Shown piece after piece: positions 53,552 through 63,685 of a stretch of 64,000 nucleotides of DNA. Under the pieces are notes generated by a model. The model was not told the origin of the DNA. It searched no databases and worked only from the letters and a program-made list of their open reading frames with translations. Numbering within the stretch: position 1 is the first letter of the stretch; each line of letters opens with the position of its first letter. Made by a program: the position numbers and the translations under genes. This DNA comes from Odobenus rosmarus divergens (taxonomy: Eukaryota > Chordata > Mammalia > Carnivora > Odobenidae), in contig NW_004450302.1 of assembly GCF_000321225.1 (NCBI RefSeq), forward strand, positions 5,385,151 through 5,449,150. Reading direction: 5' to 3'.

Positions 53552-53668
53552 TAGGGTTGCTAGATAAAATGCAGGGTGCCCAGTTAAATTTCAATTTCAG
53601 ATAAACAACGAACCGTATTTTTGTATAAATATGGCCCAAAGATTGCACCCTTCACGTAACCCTAGCAA
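53552..53668. mobile_element. small DNA transposon relic (MER53-like)
   Basis: TAGGGTTGCTAGATAAAATGC start and GTAACCCTAGCAAG end are inverted (GGGTTGCTAG versus CCCTAGCAAG region). The body contains CCCAGTTAAATTTCAATTTC and AGATAAACAACG. Family name from memory. Confidence 0.6.
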
Positions 53669-54204
53669 GCTCAAGAGCCTTGTTTTGGTGAAATGGCCTG
53701 CTACGTGAGAAATGAGGGAGTTGTCTGAGCACCCATCAGCGTCGGAACCTGAAGCCGAATAAAATGAGCCTCTTGCCTCCTCTGCCCACCTCCTTTCTGT
53801 CTTCCCAACTCTGTCTTCCTCCTACGGGACTGCCAGGAGTGCTGTCTACACCCAGGGCTGCACTGCCACCATCAGGGTGTGTAAATTCAGGGTACGTTCC
53901 CTGGAAACCCCTCCTTGGGGCGCATCAACCTTGCAGACTCTTCTGGGAGTCTTTTCAGAGCTCACCTCCTCTGCCGCCCCTTCCTCTGGCGGACTCGGAC
54001 CCTTTCTGGGTTGCCATCTCCCAGGCCTCCCTTCCCTGGGTCCTCAACCAGGTTGCAAGGCTCCCAGCTTCCCCCTGAGCCTCCTTCTCCTGAAAGCAGC
54101 ACGCTGCATACTTGAGGTGATCTCCACCCTGCCCACATTTTTAGGGAAACAGACCTGGATAAAAATGACGGGCATTTTCACTGTAATATGTTTCTGAGGC
54201 ATTT
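53669..54204. other. intergenic DNA, unique
   Basis: Frames of about 105 codons on the plus strand are not recognisable. Nothing else. Confidence 0.4.
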
Positions 54205-54219
54205 AAAAGCTGCTGCACA

Positions 54220-55048
54220 GCTGGTGCAACCCCTCTGGAAAACAGTATGGAGGTTCCTCAAACAGTTGAAAATAGAGCTACCATACGATCCAGCAATTGC
54301 ACTACTGGGTATTTACCCCAAAGATACAAATGTAGGGATCCGAAGGGGTACGTGCACCCCAATGTTTATAGCAGCAATGTCCACAATAGCCAAACTGTGG
54401 AAAGAGCCAAGATGTCCATCGACAGATGAATGGATAAAGAAGATGTGGTATATATACACAATGGAATATTATGCAGCCATCAAAAGGAATGAGATCTTGC
54501 CATTTGCAACGACGTGGATGGAACTGGAGGGTGTTATGCTGAGTGAAATAAGTCCATCAGAGAAAGACATGTATCATATGACCTCACCGATATGAGGAAA
54601 CAAACTAAGGGTTGCTGGAGTGGTGGGGGGGTGGGAGGGATTGGGTGGCTGGGTGATAGACATGGGGAGGGTATGTGCTATGGTGAGCACTGTGAATTGT
54701 ACAAGACTGATGAATCACGGATCTGTACTTCTGAAACAAATAATGCAATATATGTTAAGAAAAAAAAGAAGAAGAAGAATATAGCAGGAGGGGAAGAATG
54801 AAGGGGAGTAAGTCGGAGGGGGAGACGAACCATTAGAGACGATGGACTCTGAAAAACAAACTGAGGGTTCTAGAGGGGAGGGGGGTGGGGGGATGGGTTA
54901 GCCTGGTGATGGGTATTAAAGAGGGCCCATTCTGCGTGGAGCACTGGGTGTTATGCACAAACAATGAATCATGGAACACTACATCAAAAACTAATGATGT
55001 AATGTATGGTGGTTAACATAACAATAAAAAAATTATTAAAAAAAAAAT
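54220..55048 (+). mobile_element. 5'-truncated carnivore L1 (ORF2 C-terminus + 3' UTR)
   Basis: A sense L1. The ORF2 C-terminal frame is open from about 54221 to the stop at 54593-54595 and reads [38 protein letters not shown] and MLSEISPSEKDMYHMT, all L1 ORF2 signatures. A 3' UTR with two diverged direct halves (about 54597-54760 and 54843-55017) and a poly-A end follow. Target duplication AAAAGCTGCTGCACA/AAAAGCCGCTGCACA (54205-54219 and 55049-55063, 14 of 15). It lacks ORF1, the endonuclease and the RT domain, so it is immobile. Confidence 0.95.
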
Positions 55049-55063
55049 AAAAGCCGCTGCACA

Positions 55064-56080
55064 AGCCATTCCCATGGAGTGCCGGCACCGAATGGGGCAT
55101 GGCCAGGGAGTGAGGGAGGGGGAGGGGGAGGGAAGCAAGGCACAGACACTCCCCAGCTGAGAAGCCAGGCCTGGCGAGAGGCCTGCACGTGGATCCATGG
55201 CCTTGGGGAGGAGACAGGATAATCTTGCCAGCACACGAAGCCAACAGGGGTTTGGGAAAGGGTCTGAAAAGGCCAGCCGGGAGTCCCCCCGCCCCCCGAC
55301 TGCGGGAGCCGCCAGGTCCCAGGTGTAACTGGGAGCAGGGCCTTCTTCTCCTAGGGCTGTTGCTAACACTTGTCAAAAAAATACCAAACAGTTCTTTTGG
55401 GTTGCTGGTTGGTTTTGAAAAGGAAATCTTCAGAGGAGGGTGATGAATAAATCATCCACAAATATGGAATTTTCTATTTTTCAAAACATTAGGTCAAACC
55501 AAGTGAAAATGCCAGTAGTTCTCTGCTTTGGACTTTACAAAACCAGCAGTTTAGATGCTGTAATTGTAACACTCTACACGGCCACAAGATACCCCCACGC
55601 GCACAAACGCATACTGTCCGTGTACAGACAGACTTATGGGGGGCTTGGCAAAGGGGCTCGGAATGACCAGCCCTTCCCTAGACAACTGCTCCAGCTGGCA
55701 TTTTTCTCAGAATTGTAAATTGACTTGAACAAGTTTGCACAATCCCCTCTGTTTACTCAGTGCCTACTTCTGGAGAAACCGCTGGGGTCAAGTTCTCTCT
55801 GCTGCAAAGCCATGACCTCCTGAGGTGTCCACGGGTGAGAAGGAAAACAGTAAGACATTCCCGAGAACATGGGCAGGATGGGGCAACCCCATCCAGGATG
55901 GTAAAGCAGGCTCAGGGCCCATGCCAGTTAAAAGAGCAGGAGGCGTAAAACTTTCAATGAGGCTGATGATAGGATGATCTGGAAAAGTCTAGAAGCCCAG
56001 GTAGGAGAGTGTTTGGTCTATGAGTATTTATGTGGAAAGCAGTCTGTTGGGATGGGGTCGTTTCTTCTTTAACTGTCCTA
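55064..56080. other. intergenic DNA, unique
   Basis: Nothing recognised. A 130-codon minus-strand frame (54984-55376) runs into the L1 tail. Confidence 0.4.
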
Positions 56081-56084
56081 CCAC

Positions 56085-56225
56085 AGCTCCTTCATTTGCA
56101 AGCTATGCGGCCCGAGGCCAGTTATTCAGCCCCTCTGAGCCTCAGTTTTCTCATCTGTAAAATGGAGAGAGTAATTTCTACCTCACTGAGTGGCAGTGAA
56201 CATCTGACAAAGAAAGGTAAAGGGA
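56085..56225 (+). mobile_element. MIR relic
   Basis: Sense MIR core: CATTTGCAAGCTATGCGGCCC, CCCCTCTGAGCCTCAGTTTTC, CATCTGTAAAATGGAGAGAG. Confidence 0.85.
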
Positions 56226-56930
56226 AGCATGCTATAAACTGTGAAAGCTCCAGGTAATTGTCACGTACCATGAACAGTGAGAATTCCCTCCTTGGAGGGG
56301 AGTTAAGGGAAGGAAGAGGTAGTTTCTCAGAGGCTTGGAGAATCAGACCATCAGGGAGTGATCCCAGTAGCCTAGGGAGGAAGAATGGATTGCAGTGGCA
56401 ATGGTGGGCGGACGGGAATAGAGCAGAGTTGTTAGGGAACGAGCCTCAGCCTTGCTGGGATGAAGGACGTGATGATACAGGGCACCAAATGTTCATGATC
56501 ATTCCAGTCCCTTCTGAGCTGCCAGCGTCAACTGAGGGTTCCCCTGCATGGCCAGGACCCATGGTGTGGCTCCAGCCTGCTATTCTCTCAGGTTTCTGGA
56601 AACACAGAAGCCCTGGGAGTATCCGCCTTGTAGACTCTTCTCCAGTGGCTTACAGTACACTGTGGTGTAGTGTTTCTCAAGCATCATTGACCTTAAACAT
56701 TTTAGAAATCATCATGTAGTGATTTACGGCAATAACAGTTTGAGCATAAATGTTCAATAGTCGATACTGAAATCTCGAATATGCATGTACATTATAGGAC
56801 GAGGAACCTCACACAGCCTGTGATCTTCCAGTAGATGCTCCTGCTAGGAGCTTCTATGGCACACTCCCTACTCGCCTTGCTGCGGTGCTTGTCCTCCTTG
56901 GAGGAAAAGAATCTTCAAGAAAAGTGATGG
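56226..56930. other. intergenic DNA, possibly L2-derived in part
   Basis: GATCCCAGTAGCCTAGGGAGG ... CAGTGGCAATGGTGGGCGG near 56360-56415 is faintly L2-like. Nothing else. Confidence 0.35.
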
Positions 56931-56939
56931 AACACAACT

Positions 56940-57250
56940 CAAACTAGCTTAAGCTAAAAAGAAGAGAGTTTCTTGGCTCAATCACTGGAAACTTCAGTGG
57001 GGCAGTTCATTTCAGGGCTCTGGGTCTCTCTCAATTTCTTGGACCAGTTATCTCCACGGATGGGCAGATCACCAGCCTCCAACGCTCGCATACTCCAGCT
57101 TAGCAACACCAGTGCAAAGACAGGGTCTTTCAGGATCGCAATGGCAGAAAAGTTCCAGGGGGATCCTGATTGGCTCATCTTTGGTCACGTGCCTGTTCCT
57201 GAACCAATGATTGTGGTCAGGAGGATGGGGGTCCCCGACGGACCTCTTGG
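56940..57250. repeat. unclassified ancient interspersed repeat
   Basis: TCAAACTAGCTTAAGCTAAAAAG ... TTTCTTGGCTCAATCACTGG ... TTCCAGGGGGATCCTGATTGGCTC ... GTCACGTGCCTGTTCCTGAACCAATG is a recurrent mammalian repeat pattern, related to the block at 9860. A 173-codon frame across it (56973-57494) is chance. Confidence 0.45.
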
Positions 57251-57582
57251 AGGGGGTGGGCAGAATCAGCCTCCTTTCTGTGCCTCAGAGATCACATTCC
57301 CTGTTGGAAAGGGGAGTTCTCTTGCTAGAAGAAAGGGAGGAATGGATGCCAGAGGACAAAGCACAGGATCCCCCCGCCGTACTTTAATGTTACAGCTTGT
57401 TCACTGTCCGCTCCGAGCCCTCACCATAGCACCCTCAGTACAGCGGCTCGGAGTCCATGCTTCATCTGTATCTGCTGAATTAATGAATAAATGAACAAAT
57501 GAATGAGCTACTTCGCTAGTTAGGTGGTAAATTCTGCATCTCTAATGGGACCTCCTGTTATTCATAGGTATAGCACACTGTT

Positions 57583-57866
57583 TTCTTTTTTTAAATTGAG
57601 GTGAAATTTATGTAACATAAAAGTTAACCATCTAAAGATACACAGTTCAGGGGTATCTAGTACATTAACAATGTTGTGCCACCAGCACCTATATCTAGTT
57701 TAAAAACATTTTCATCATCCCAAAAGAAAACCCCTTGCCTATTAAAGGAGTCACTCCCCACTACCTCCTTCCCTACCCGCCCCCCCCCCCCCACGCCCAC
57801 CCAGCCCCTGGCAACCACCAAAATGTTTTCTGTCTCTATGGATTTATCTGTTCTGGATATTTCATA
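57583..57866 (-). mobile_element. ancient L1M 3' region
   Basis: Antisense: AAATTGAGGTGAAATTTATGTAAC, AAGTTAACCATCTAAAG, GTTGTGCCACCAGCACC, TTTCATCATCCCAAAAG, CCCCTGGCAACCACC. It resumes briefly at 58103-58160. Confidence 0.85.
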
Positions 57867-57882
57867 TGCCATCCTATTTCTT

Positions 57883-58086
57883 TTTTTTTTTTTTCAAGGT
57901 TTTATTTATTTATTTATTTGACAGAGAAAGACAGCGAGAGAGGGAACACGAGCAGGGGGGAGTAGGAGAGAGAGAAGCAGGCTTCCCACGGAGCAAGGAG
58001 CCCAATGTGGGGCTCGATCCCAGGACCCTGGGATCATGACCCGAGCCGAAGGCAGACGCTTGACGACTGAGCCACCCAGGCGCCCC
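57883..58086 (-). mobile_element. CAN-SINE, young-looking
   Basis: An antisense SINE inside the L1M with the exact 16-bp duplication TGCCATCCTATTTCTT (57867-57882 and 58087-58102). Carries the single-base-deleted GACGACTGAGCC variant. Confidence 0.97.
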
Positions 58087-58163
58087 TGCCATCCTATTTC
58101 TTAAGCACATTTATGGGGTATTTTTCTTATAGTTACTAAACAAACTGAAAAACAAAACATTCT

Positions 58164-58374
58164 CTTTTTTTTAAGATTTTTAAAATTTTATTATTTATTT
58201 GACAGAGAGAGAGACAGTGAGAGAGGGAACACAAGCGGGGGGGGGTGGGGTGGGAGAGGGAGAAGCAGGCTTCCCGCCGAGCAGGGAGCCCGATGAGGGG
58301 CTGGATCCCAGGATCCTGGGATCATGACCTGAACCGAAGGTAGATGCTTAACAACTGAGCCACAGAGGCACCCC
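58164..58374 (-). mobile_element. CAN-SINE, first of a stack of three
   Basis: Antisense, AACAACTGAGCC variant. Site duplication AAAACATTCT near 58154-58163 and again near 58376-58385. Confidence 0.92.
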
Positions 58375-58390
58375 AAAAACATTCTTTTAA

Positions 58391-58572
58391 AAGAAGATTT
58401 TATTTGTTTATTTGACAGAGAGAGAGAGAGAGCACAAGCAGGGGCAGAGGGAGAGGGAGAAGCAGGCTTCCTGCTGAGCAATGAGCCCGACGTGGGGCTC
58501 GATCCCAGGACCATGGGATCATGATCTGAGCTGAGGGCAGATGCTTAACCGACTGAGCCACTGAGGCGCCCC
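58391..58572 (-). mobile_element. CAN-SINE, second of the stack
   Basis: An antisense SINE inserted at the right duplication of the first; AAAAACATTCTTTTA before it and AAACATGAATTCTTTTA after it. Confidence 0.92.
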
Positions 58573-58589
58573 AAACATGAATTCTTTTA

Positions 58590-58805
58590 TTTTTTTAAAG
58601 AGATGTATTTATTTATTTTAGAGAGAGAGAGACAGAGAGAGCGTGAGCAGAGGGAGGGGCAGAGGGAGAGGGAGAGAGAGTCCTCAAGCAGACTCCATGC
58701 TGAGTGCAGAGCCTAATATGGGGCTCAATCTCACGACCCTGAGATCATGACCTGAGCCAAAATCAAGAGTCCGACGCTTAACCAACTGAGCCACCCACGT
58801 GCCCC
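58590..58805 (-). mobile_element. CAN-SINE, third of the stack
   Basis: An antisense SINE of the older type (AATCAAGAGTCCGACGCTTAACC), directly after the second. Its target duplication is unclear, so it may be the oldest of the three. Confidence 0.9.
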
Positions 58806-58814
58806 AACATTATT

Positions 58815-59225
58815 TCTAATATATGGTTGCAAACAACACAGATCAGCTCGAGCCAGCTTAACTGACAAAGGGGGGGATTACCAACCCACCTGAAGTCAAA
58901 CCTGGTCCAAGGATTTGGTTGCCAGGGTCTGAAGACTTGCCAGAACTATCTTTTGTTTCCACTTCTTCCCATTCATCAGCCGCTTCTTTCTCTGCTCAGA
59001 TGGGTTTCCTCTGCTTTTTAGAGTATGTGGCAGAAGATACCTTCTCCCCAAATGCCAGGTTAATATCCCTTCTGTTCTCACCACAGTCAGAGGCTCTGTG
59101 TCCACTTCCTAATTTCTGGGAGAGGGAATCAAGTGGTCCACTTGGACCAGGGGTCTCACCCCCTCCTGCTCCCAGCCCCATCACCTACCTAGGGTCTCGG
59201 GGGCAGGGCCATCCCATAAACGGAT
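58815..59225. repeat. unclassified ancient interspersed repeat
   Basis: TGGTTGCAAACAACACAGATCAGC, TTAACTGACAAAGGG, GTTTCCACTTCTTCCC share the layout of the blocks at 9860 and 56940. Family uncertain. Confidence 0.4.
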
Positions 59226-60045
59226 GAAATTGCTCTATGGAGGGCAGAGGGTGACATGAGCCCACGTCAGCAGGGAGAGGACCAGCAGCTACTTACTCAA
59301 AGGCCAGGGCTTCTCATTGGGACACCTCCCTGTTGGTCATAAGCCAAAGGGCTGTTCTGGCCTCCCTGAGCATGGCTGTAATTGATTTCGCTTCAGAGGA
59401 TTTCCTGACCCTTCTTGAGATAATAAAAAGGACTAACATGAAATTCTCTCCCAAACAAAATCAATAGCTTTCCTTTTCCCACCAGCAGACAAAGGCAGTC
59501 CGCTGTTCCTCTGAGTGAGCAGACTCCTGAAGCATGGAGCCCAGGGCCCAGGGTGGGCAGGCTGTCTTGGTCCGGAAGGGGTCTGTGCCAGGGTGAGACA
59601 GGTTTCAGGGGGCGGTCGGAGTCACATGGGTCTGAGCTGACCCCTCAACCTTTGCCCTATTTCTGGGTCTGGGCGGTTTTCTACGCCTCCTGACAGAAGT
59701 CTTTGAAGTTGGCCGGCTTCCTAGTGCCAGAGAAGGAAGGGTGTGCACCCGAGGCTCTGGAAGGTGGGAACAGGTTCAAGGTGGGGACTCCCAGCTACTG
59801 TGTTCATAGAAGGCACCTTCGGGGCAGCGGTCAGGAGCAGAGCCTCCGTATCTTCAGGAAGCATCTATAGCTTTTGCAGGCTCTAAGCGGGCAGCTTAGC
59901 GGGAAGAGTTCCCTGCTCCAAGAGCCAGGACCAGGGGCTCAGCAGCCTACCTGGAACTGTACTTCCAAAATCCAGCTACCTGCAACCCCCACACCAGCCC
60001 AGCTGAGTGCCTCTCTAGACTCCCCAGGTCGAGGAAGGAGAATGA
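59226..60045. other. intergenic DNA, unique
   Basis: Nothing recognised. Confidence 0.4.
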
Positions 60046-60049
60046 GTGT

Positions 60050-60161
60050 GCACTTTGGAGCTGGGCAGAGCTGTGGACTCTGGTCCTGCTGCTTACTCGT
60101 CACCTGACTGGGACAACTCGACCTCAGCTTCTGCATCTATAAAACGAGGCTAATCATGTCT
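60050..60161 (+). mobile_element. MIR relic (split by SINE)
   Basis: Sense MIR: ACTTTGGAGCTGGGCAGAGC, GCTGCTTACTCGTCACCTG, CTCGACCTCAGCTTCTGCATC. It probably resumes after 60395. Confidence 0.82.
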
Positions 60162-60175
60162 GTCTTTTGTTCTCT

Positions 60176-60380
60176 CTCTTTTTTATTTGAAGATTTTATT
60201 TATTTATTTGACAGAGAGAGAGAGACAGCAAGAGAGAGAACACAAGCAGGGGGAGTGGGAGAGGGAGAAGCAGGCTCCCCATGGAGCAGGCAGCCCGATG
60301 TGGGGCTCCATCCCAGGACCCTGGGATCATGACCTGAGCCGAAGGCAGACGCTTAACACCTGAGCCACCCAGGCGCCCCC
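60176..60380 (-). mobile_element. CAN-SINE inside a MIR
   Basis: An antisense SINE with the exact duplication GTCTTTTGTTCTCT (60162-60175) and GTCTTTTGTTCTCT (60381-60394). Confidence 0.97.
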
Positions 60381-60554
60381 GTCTTTTGTTCTCTTGATGG
60401 AAGGATCAGATAAGGCACAGAGCTTAGCTTGGTGGTATAAAGGAGTTTATGTTTATCCCAAAGAATCCAAAAGTGTTGAGCGTATTTTTGTAGTCGGGTA
60501 GGAGCCACACCCACTGCTTTGGCTTCTCCCGAGTCTCTCCGCTGTGTCCTATAG

Positions 60555-60620
60555 CTCATACCTTAAGTTGCTGGTTATCTCTGGGCAAGGGGCTTCCACA
60601 CTTTTGGCCTCAGTTTTCTC
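60555..60620 (+). mobile_element. MIR relic, left part
   Basis: GTTGCTGGTTATCTCTGGGC ... TTGGCCTCAGTTTTCTC, cut by the SINE at 60621 and resumed at 60824-60880 (CAGTTTTCTCATCTGTAAAA). Confidence 0.8.
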
Positions 60621-60823
60621 TTTTTTTTTTTTTTTTAAAGATTTTTATTTATTTATTGAGAGAGAGAGAATGGTAGAAAGAGAGCATGAGAAGGAGGAAG
60701 GTCAGAGGGAGAAGCAGACTCCCCGCTGAGCAGGGAGCCCAACACGGGACTCGATCCCGGGACTCCAGGATCATGACCTGAGCCGAAGGCAGTCGCTTAA
60801 CCAACTGAGCCACCCAGGCACCC
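60621..60823 (-). mobile_element. CAN-SINE inside a MIR
   Basis: An antisense SINE with the exact 15-bp duplication GGCCTCAGTTTTCTC (60606-60620 and 60824-60838). Confidence 0.97.
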
Positions 60824-60880
60824 GGCCTCAGTTTTCTCATCTGTAAAATGAGGTTCTGAGAGAAGATTATCTTCTAGGTC

Positions 60881-61595
60881 CCCCCTGGCAGGGAAGCCCA
60901 GGTCCAGGGGGTCCTCTGGGAAAGAGCACAAGTTCCCCAGAGCCCAAGCCTTGAAGGCTGACCACTTACAAGATGGCGAGAGACCGAGGGGGCCTATCCT
61001 CTGAGCCCCGTAGTCTGGAAAGCCCTGAGCACAGAGAAAGTGTTTTCTGTACGTGTGAAGGAAAGAGGCTGCTCTGCCATTTGACTTCCCAGATTTGGTG
61101 CTTTGCTTCTAGAGCTTGAAGTTGCCAGTCCAGAAGCCTTATGAATTACAAAGTTTTCCAAAACCAAAGGCCACTGGAATATGCTATCAAAGATGACTTG
61201 TTCACACTGGCAGTTATAATGAGTGTAGGGCATTACCCTTTGAAAATGACTTTTCCCATGCAGTTTCAGAATGAAAAATGCAATATTGTGGGAGATCGTT
61301 GACCAGAGAGCCCAGAACAGCAGAGTCACCATAACATAGTCTTTTCTTTGGACATCTATGAAACTTTGTTGGCAATACTCAAGAAATGGGTTTGGTTATT
61401 ATGCAAGGGCCAATTTATTTGCTCCATTCCTCATGAAACTCAATTCATGGTGGTCATGTGACAAGGTCAATCATTTCTCCTGGGACCCCAGGCTGACCTC
61501 AAGCCTCGTGGGGTAGACTGTGCATGGTGATGTACCCATGTGCGTGCGTCTGACTGGAACTTCTAGGTGTTGGGTGAGGTGGCACCCGGTGTAGG
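60881..61595. other. unique DNA, candidate conserved non-coding
   Basis: Bases 61130-61490 are AT-leaning, repeat-free, with words such as GGTCATGTGACAAGGTCAATC and GGTTATTATGCAAGGGCC. No coding potential is recognised. Regulatory role is inference. Confidence 0.35.
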
Positions 61596-61599
61596 GGAA

Positions 61600-61820
61600 G
61601 GAGTACTAGAGCTGGAGACAGAAGCTCTCTGTCTTAATTCTGGCACATCTCCTTCGCTGTGTGGTTTTGGGCTAGTTGTTTCATCTGTCTGAGCTTCAGC
61701 TTCTTGGTCCATAACATAGGGAGATAGCCCCTCCCATGGTAGGTGGTCTGGAGTGGGGCAGGAGCTAACATATATGTTGAAAATGCTTTGCAAGGTGTAA
61801 AGCTCTATACTTCTTCTATG
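61600..61820 (+). mobile_element. MIR relic
   Basis: Sense MIR: GTACTAGAGCTGGAGACAGAAGC, CTGTGTGGTTTTGGGCTAG, GAGCTTCAGCTTCTTGGTCC. Confidence 0.78.
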
Positions 61821-63430
61821 AAGTACTCTGCTTTTTGCAATCACTGTTGCTAGTTGATTATTATAGTTACTTGTCCATGAGGATACCATCAGTCTTTGGA
61901 ATGAAGGAAGGGATTCTGGCAAGACTTGGGGGGGCCCTGAGGGCAGGTTGTTACTTTGTTACATCATTGATACGTGGTCGCCCAACGAGGAAGTGATGGC
62001 TTCAGCCTTCGACCTTGCCTGCACCCATGCCCACTCAAATTCCCCAGCGGTTTTTGAACTCTGCTCTGTGGAACCTTAGATTGTCGTAGAGGCTTCGGGG
62101 ATTCCACAAATATCCGAGCATCACTGTTACAGCAGTGGTGGTATTACTTAATGCCCCAGTGATAGTTCTTGTCCCAGCTGGTAGGACAAGAATTTGAATC
62201 CACGTGCACCTCTGTATCCTCGGTTATCCCCAGTTATGAACATCCTGAAGGGTCCATAAACATCATGCTCAGGAAAAGCCTCCAGACCTCTCTGACTGCA
62301 TAGAGTTCCTCTCCTTTTCCCTTTCCTGGGCTCTGGTGATCTGCCGAAGAGGACATGCTCAAACAGTGCCGCTGTAAGTTTTTTAGGTGGGCAACGCGGG
62401 GAGACAGCAGAGCGCTCGTCCTTGCAAAGTGCGGGAGGAATGGATGTGGCAAGAGGCGGGAGCGGAGCAATTTGGGTTTCATCATTTGGCAGCTTTGCCT
62501 CCTTAGAATACCTTGTGGTTTGGGAAATGACCCTTTAGGCTCACTGTAGCATTTTTCTTTGAATAAATGACAAACATCCATCATGTAATACATCCCTTGC
62601 AACATTTCAGCCTGTCACTAATGACCTTATTGGAAAGAACATTTGATTTAAGATTTAAACCTTTCACGACAACCTCTCTTAGCTTGGGTACATACATTTG
62701 AAATAAAATTAATATGGTTTTAGCCTGCGGTCAAGTAGTAAATCCATGACTTTTCCAGAAAAGAATCAGCAATCTCCTCTCCCCCACCCTTCAATTCTTT
62801 AATGCAAATGTGCTTAAATCAAGCCCCGCTGGGTCCTGGAAATATAGTTAGAGGACTTCATCCATTTTTGACCAACTGAGGGTATATTCTCTGAGGTGTC
62901 AAAAGAATTATTATCTTATTTTAGGAGTCAAGGTTGGAGTAGCCCGTGTCTGTTATTCTCTCTGAGAGCTGCACATCAGATCCGAAACTGATGGTCTCTG
63001 TGGCTGAGGAAATGATTTCAGTCTGGGGAAAAGACACTGAATATCATAGTGGCATCTGACAGCTTCTGTAAACCAAGGAAATGTTGCTTCTGGTGGAACT
63101 TGTACTTTAATTAACATACGCCCCTCTGCAATGCCTTCGTGCAAATGTTTTAAATCTCCGATGGGAGAGACGCGGCCCTGATCTTGGTCTTCTTTGCTTG
63201 GGATGTGCAAGTGTGTGCACTAGGTGTCTCCTAGCCCGGCCCATTTGTGGGTGGTGGGTACACGAGTGTGGCGTTTCTCTGCTTTGAGAAAAGTGCAGCC
63301 TCTTCTGGCTTCCTGGCAGCTACTTGGGGAGGTCTCCGGCGCTGGAGGGCAGTGATGGTGAGGCGCCTTCCCCGAGGAAGGAGCCGGCTCCCTTACTGAC
63401 GGGGAATTGAAATGGGGAGCGTGCCTACAC
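61821..63430. other. unique DNA, candidate conserved non-coding part
   Basis: No gene is supported. Bases 62490-63150 are AT-leaning and free of recognised repeats (TTGAATAAATGACAAACATCC, TTTGAAATAAAATTAATATGG, AACTTGTACTTTAATTAAC). Confidence 0.35.
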
Positions 63431-63439
63431 TGGTACCAC

Positions 63440-63685
63440 AACGTTCTGGTTCCGTGCCAGGCACTGTTGCAGGTACTCTGCACACGACAGTGGACAAGGC
63501 AGATGTGGTCCCTGAGCTCATGGTCGTGACATCGGGGTGGGGGGCGGGCAGATAAGTCAACAGGCAATTGCTAGAAAGTTGATGAACTCAGAGAAGGAAG
63601 CATAGGGCCCTGTGGGAATATATGGCAGGGGAACTTACCCGGAGGCCCTCTTGGAGGAGGTGACGTTTATGCTGAGGTCTGTGGT
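63440..63685 (-). mobile_element. L2 LINE relic
   Basis: Antisense L2 end: TTCCGTGCCAGGCACTGTTGCAGG, GTCCCTGAGCTCATGG, GATAAGTCAACAGGC, CTTGGAGGAGGTGACG. Confidence 0.72.

Noticed and set aside
54188..54595. 135-codon open frame as a host gene
   Set aside because: From about residue 12 it is LINE-1 ORF2 C-terminus; it belongs to a truncated L1.
56973..57494. 173-codon open frame on the plus strand
   Set aside because: It lies mostly in an ancient interspersed repeat and has no recognisable domain.
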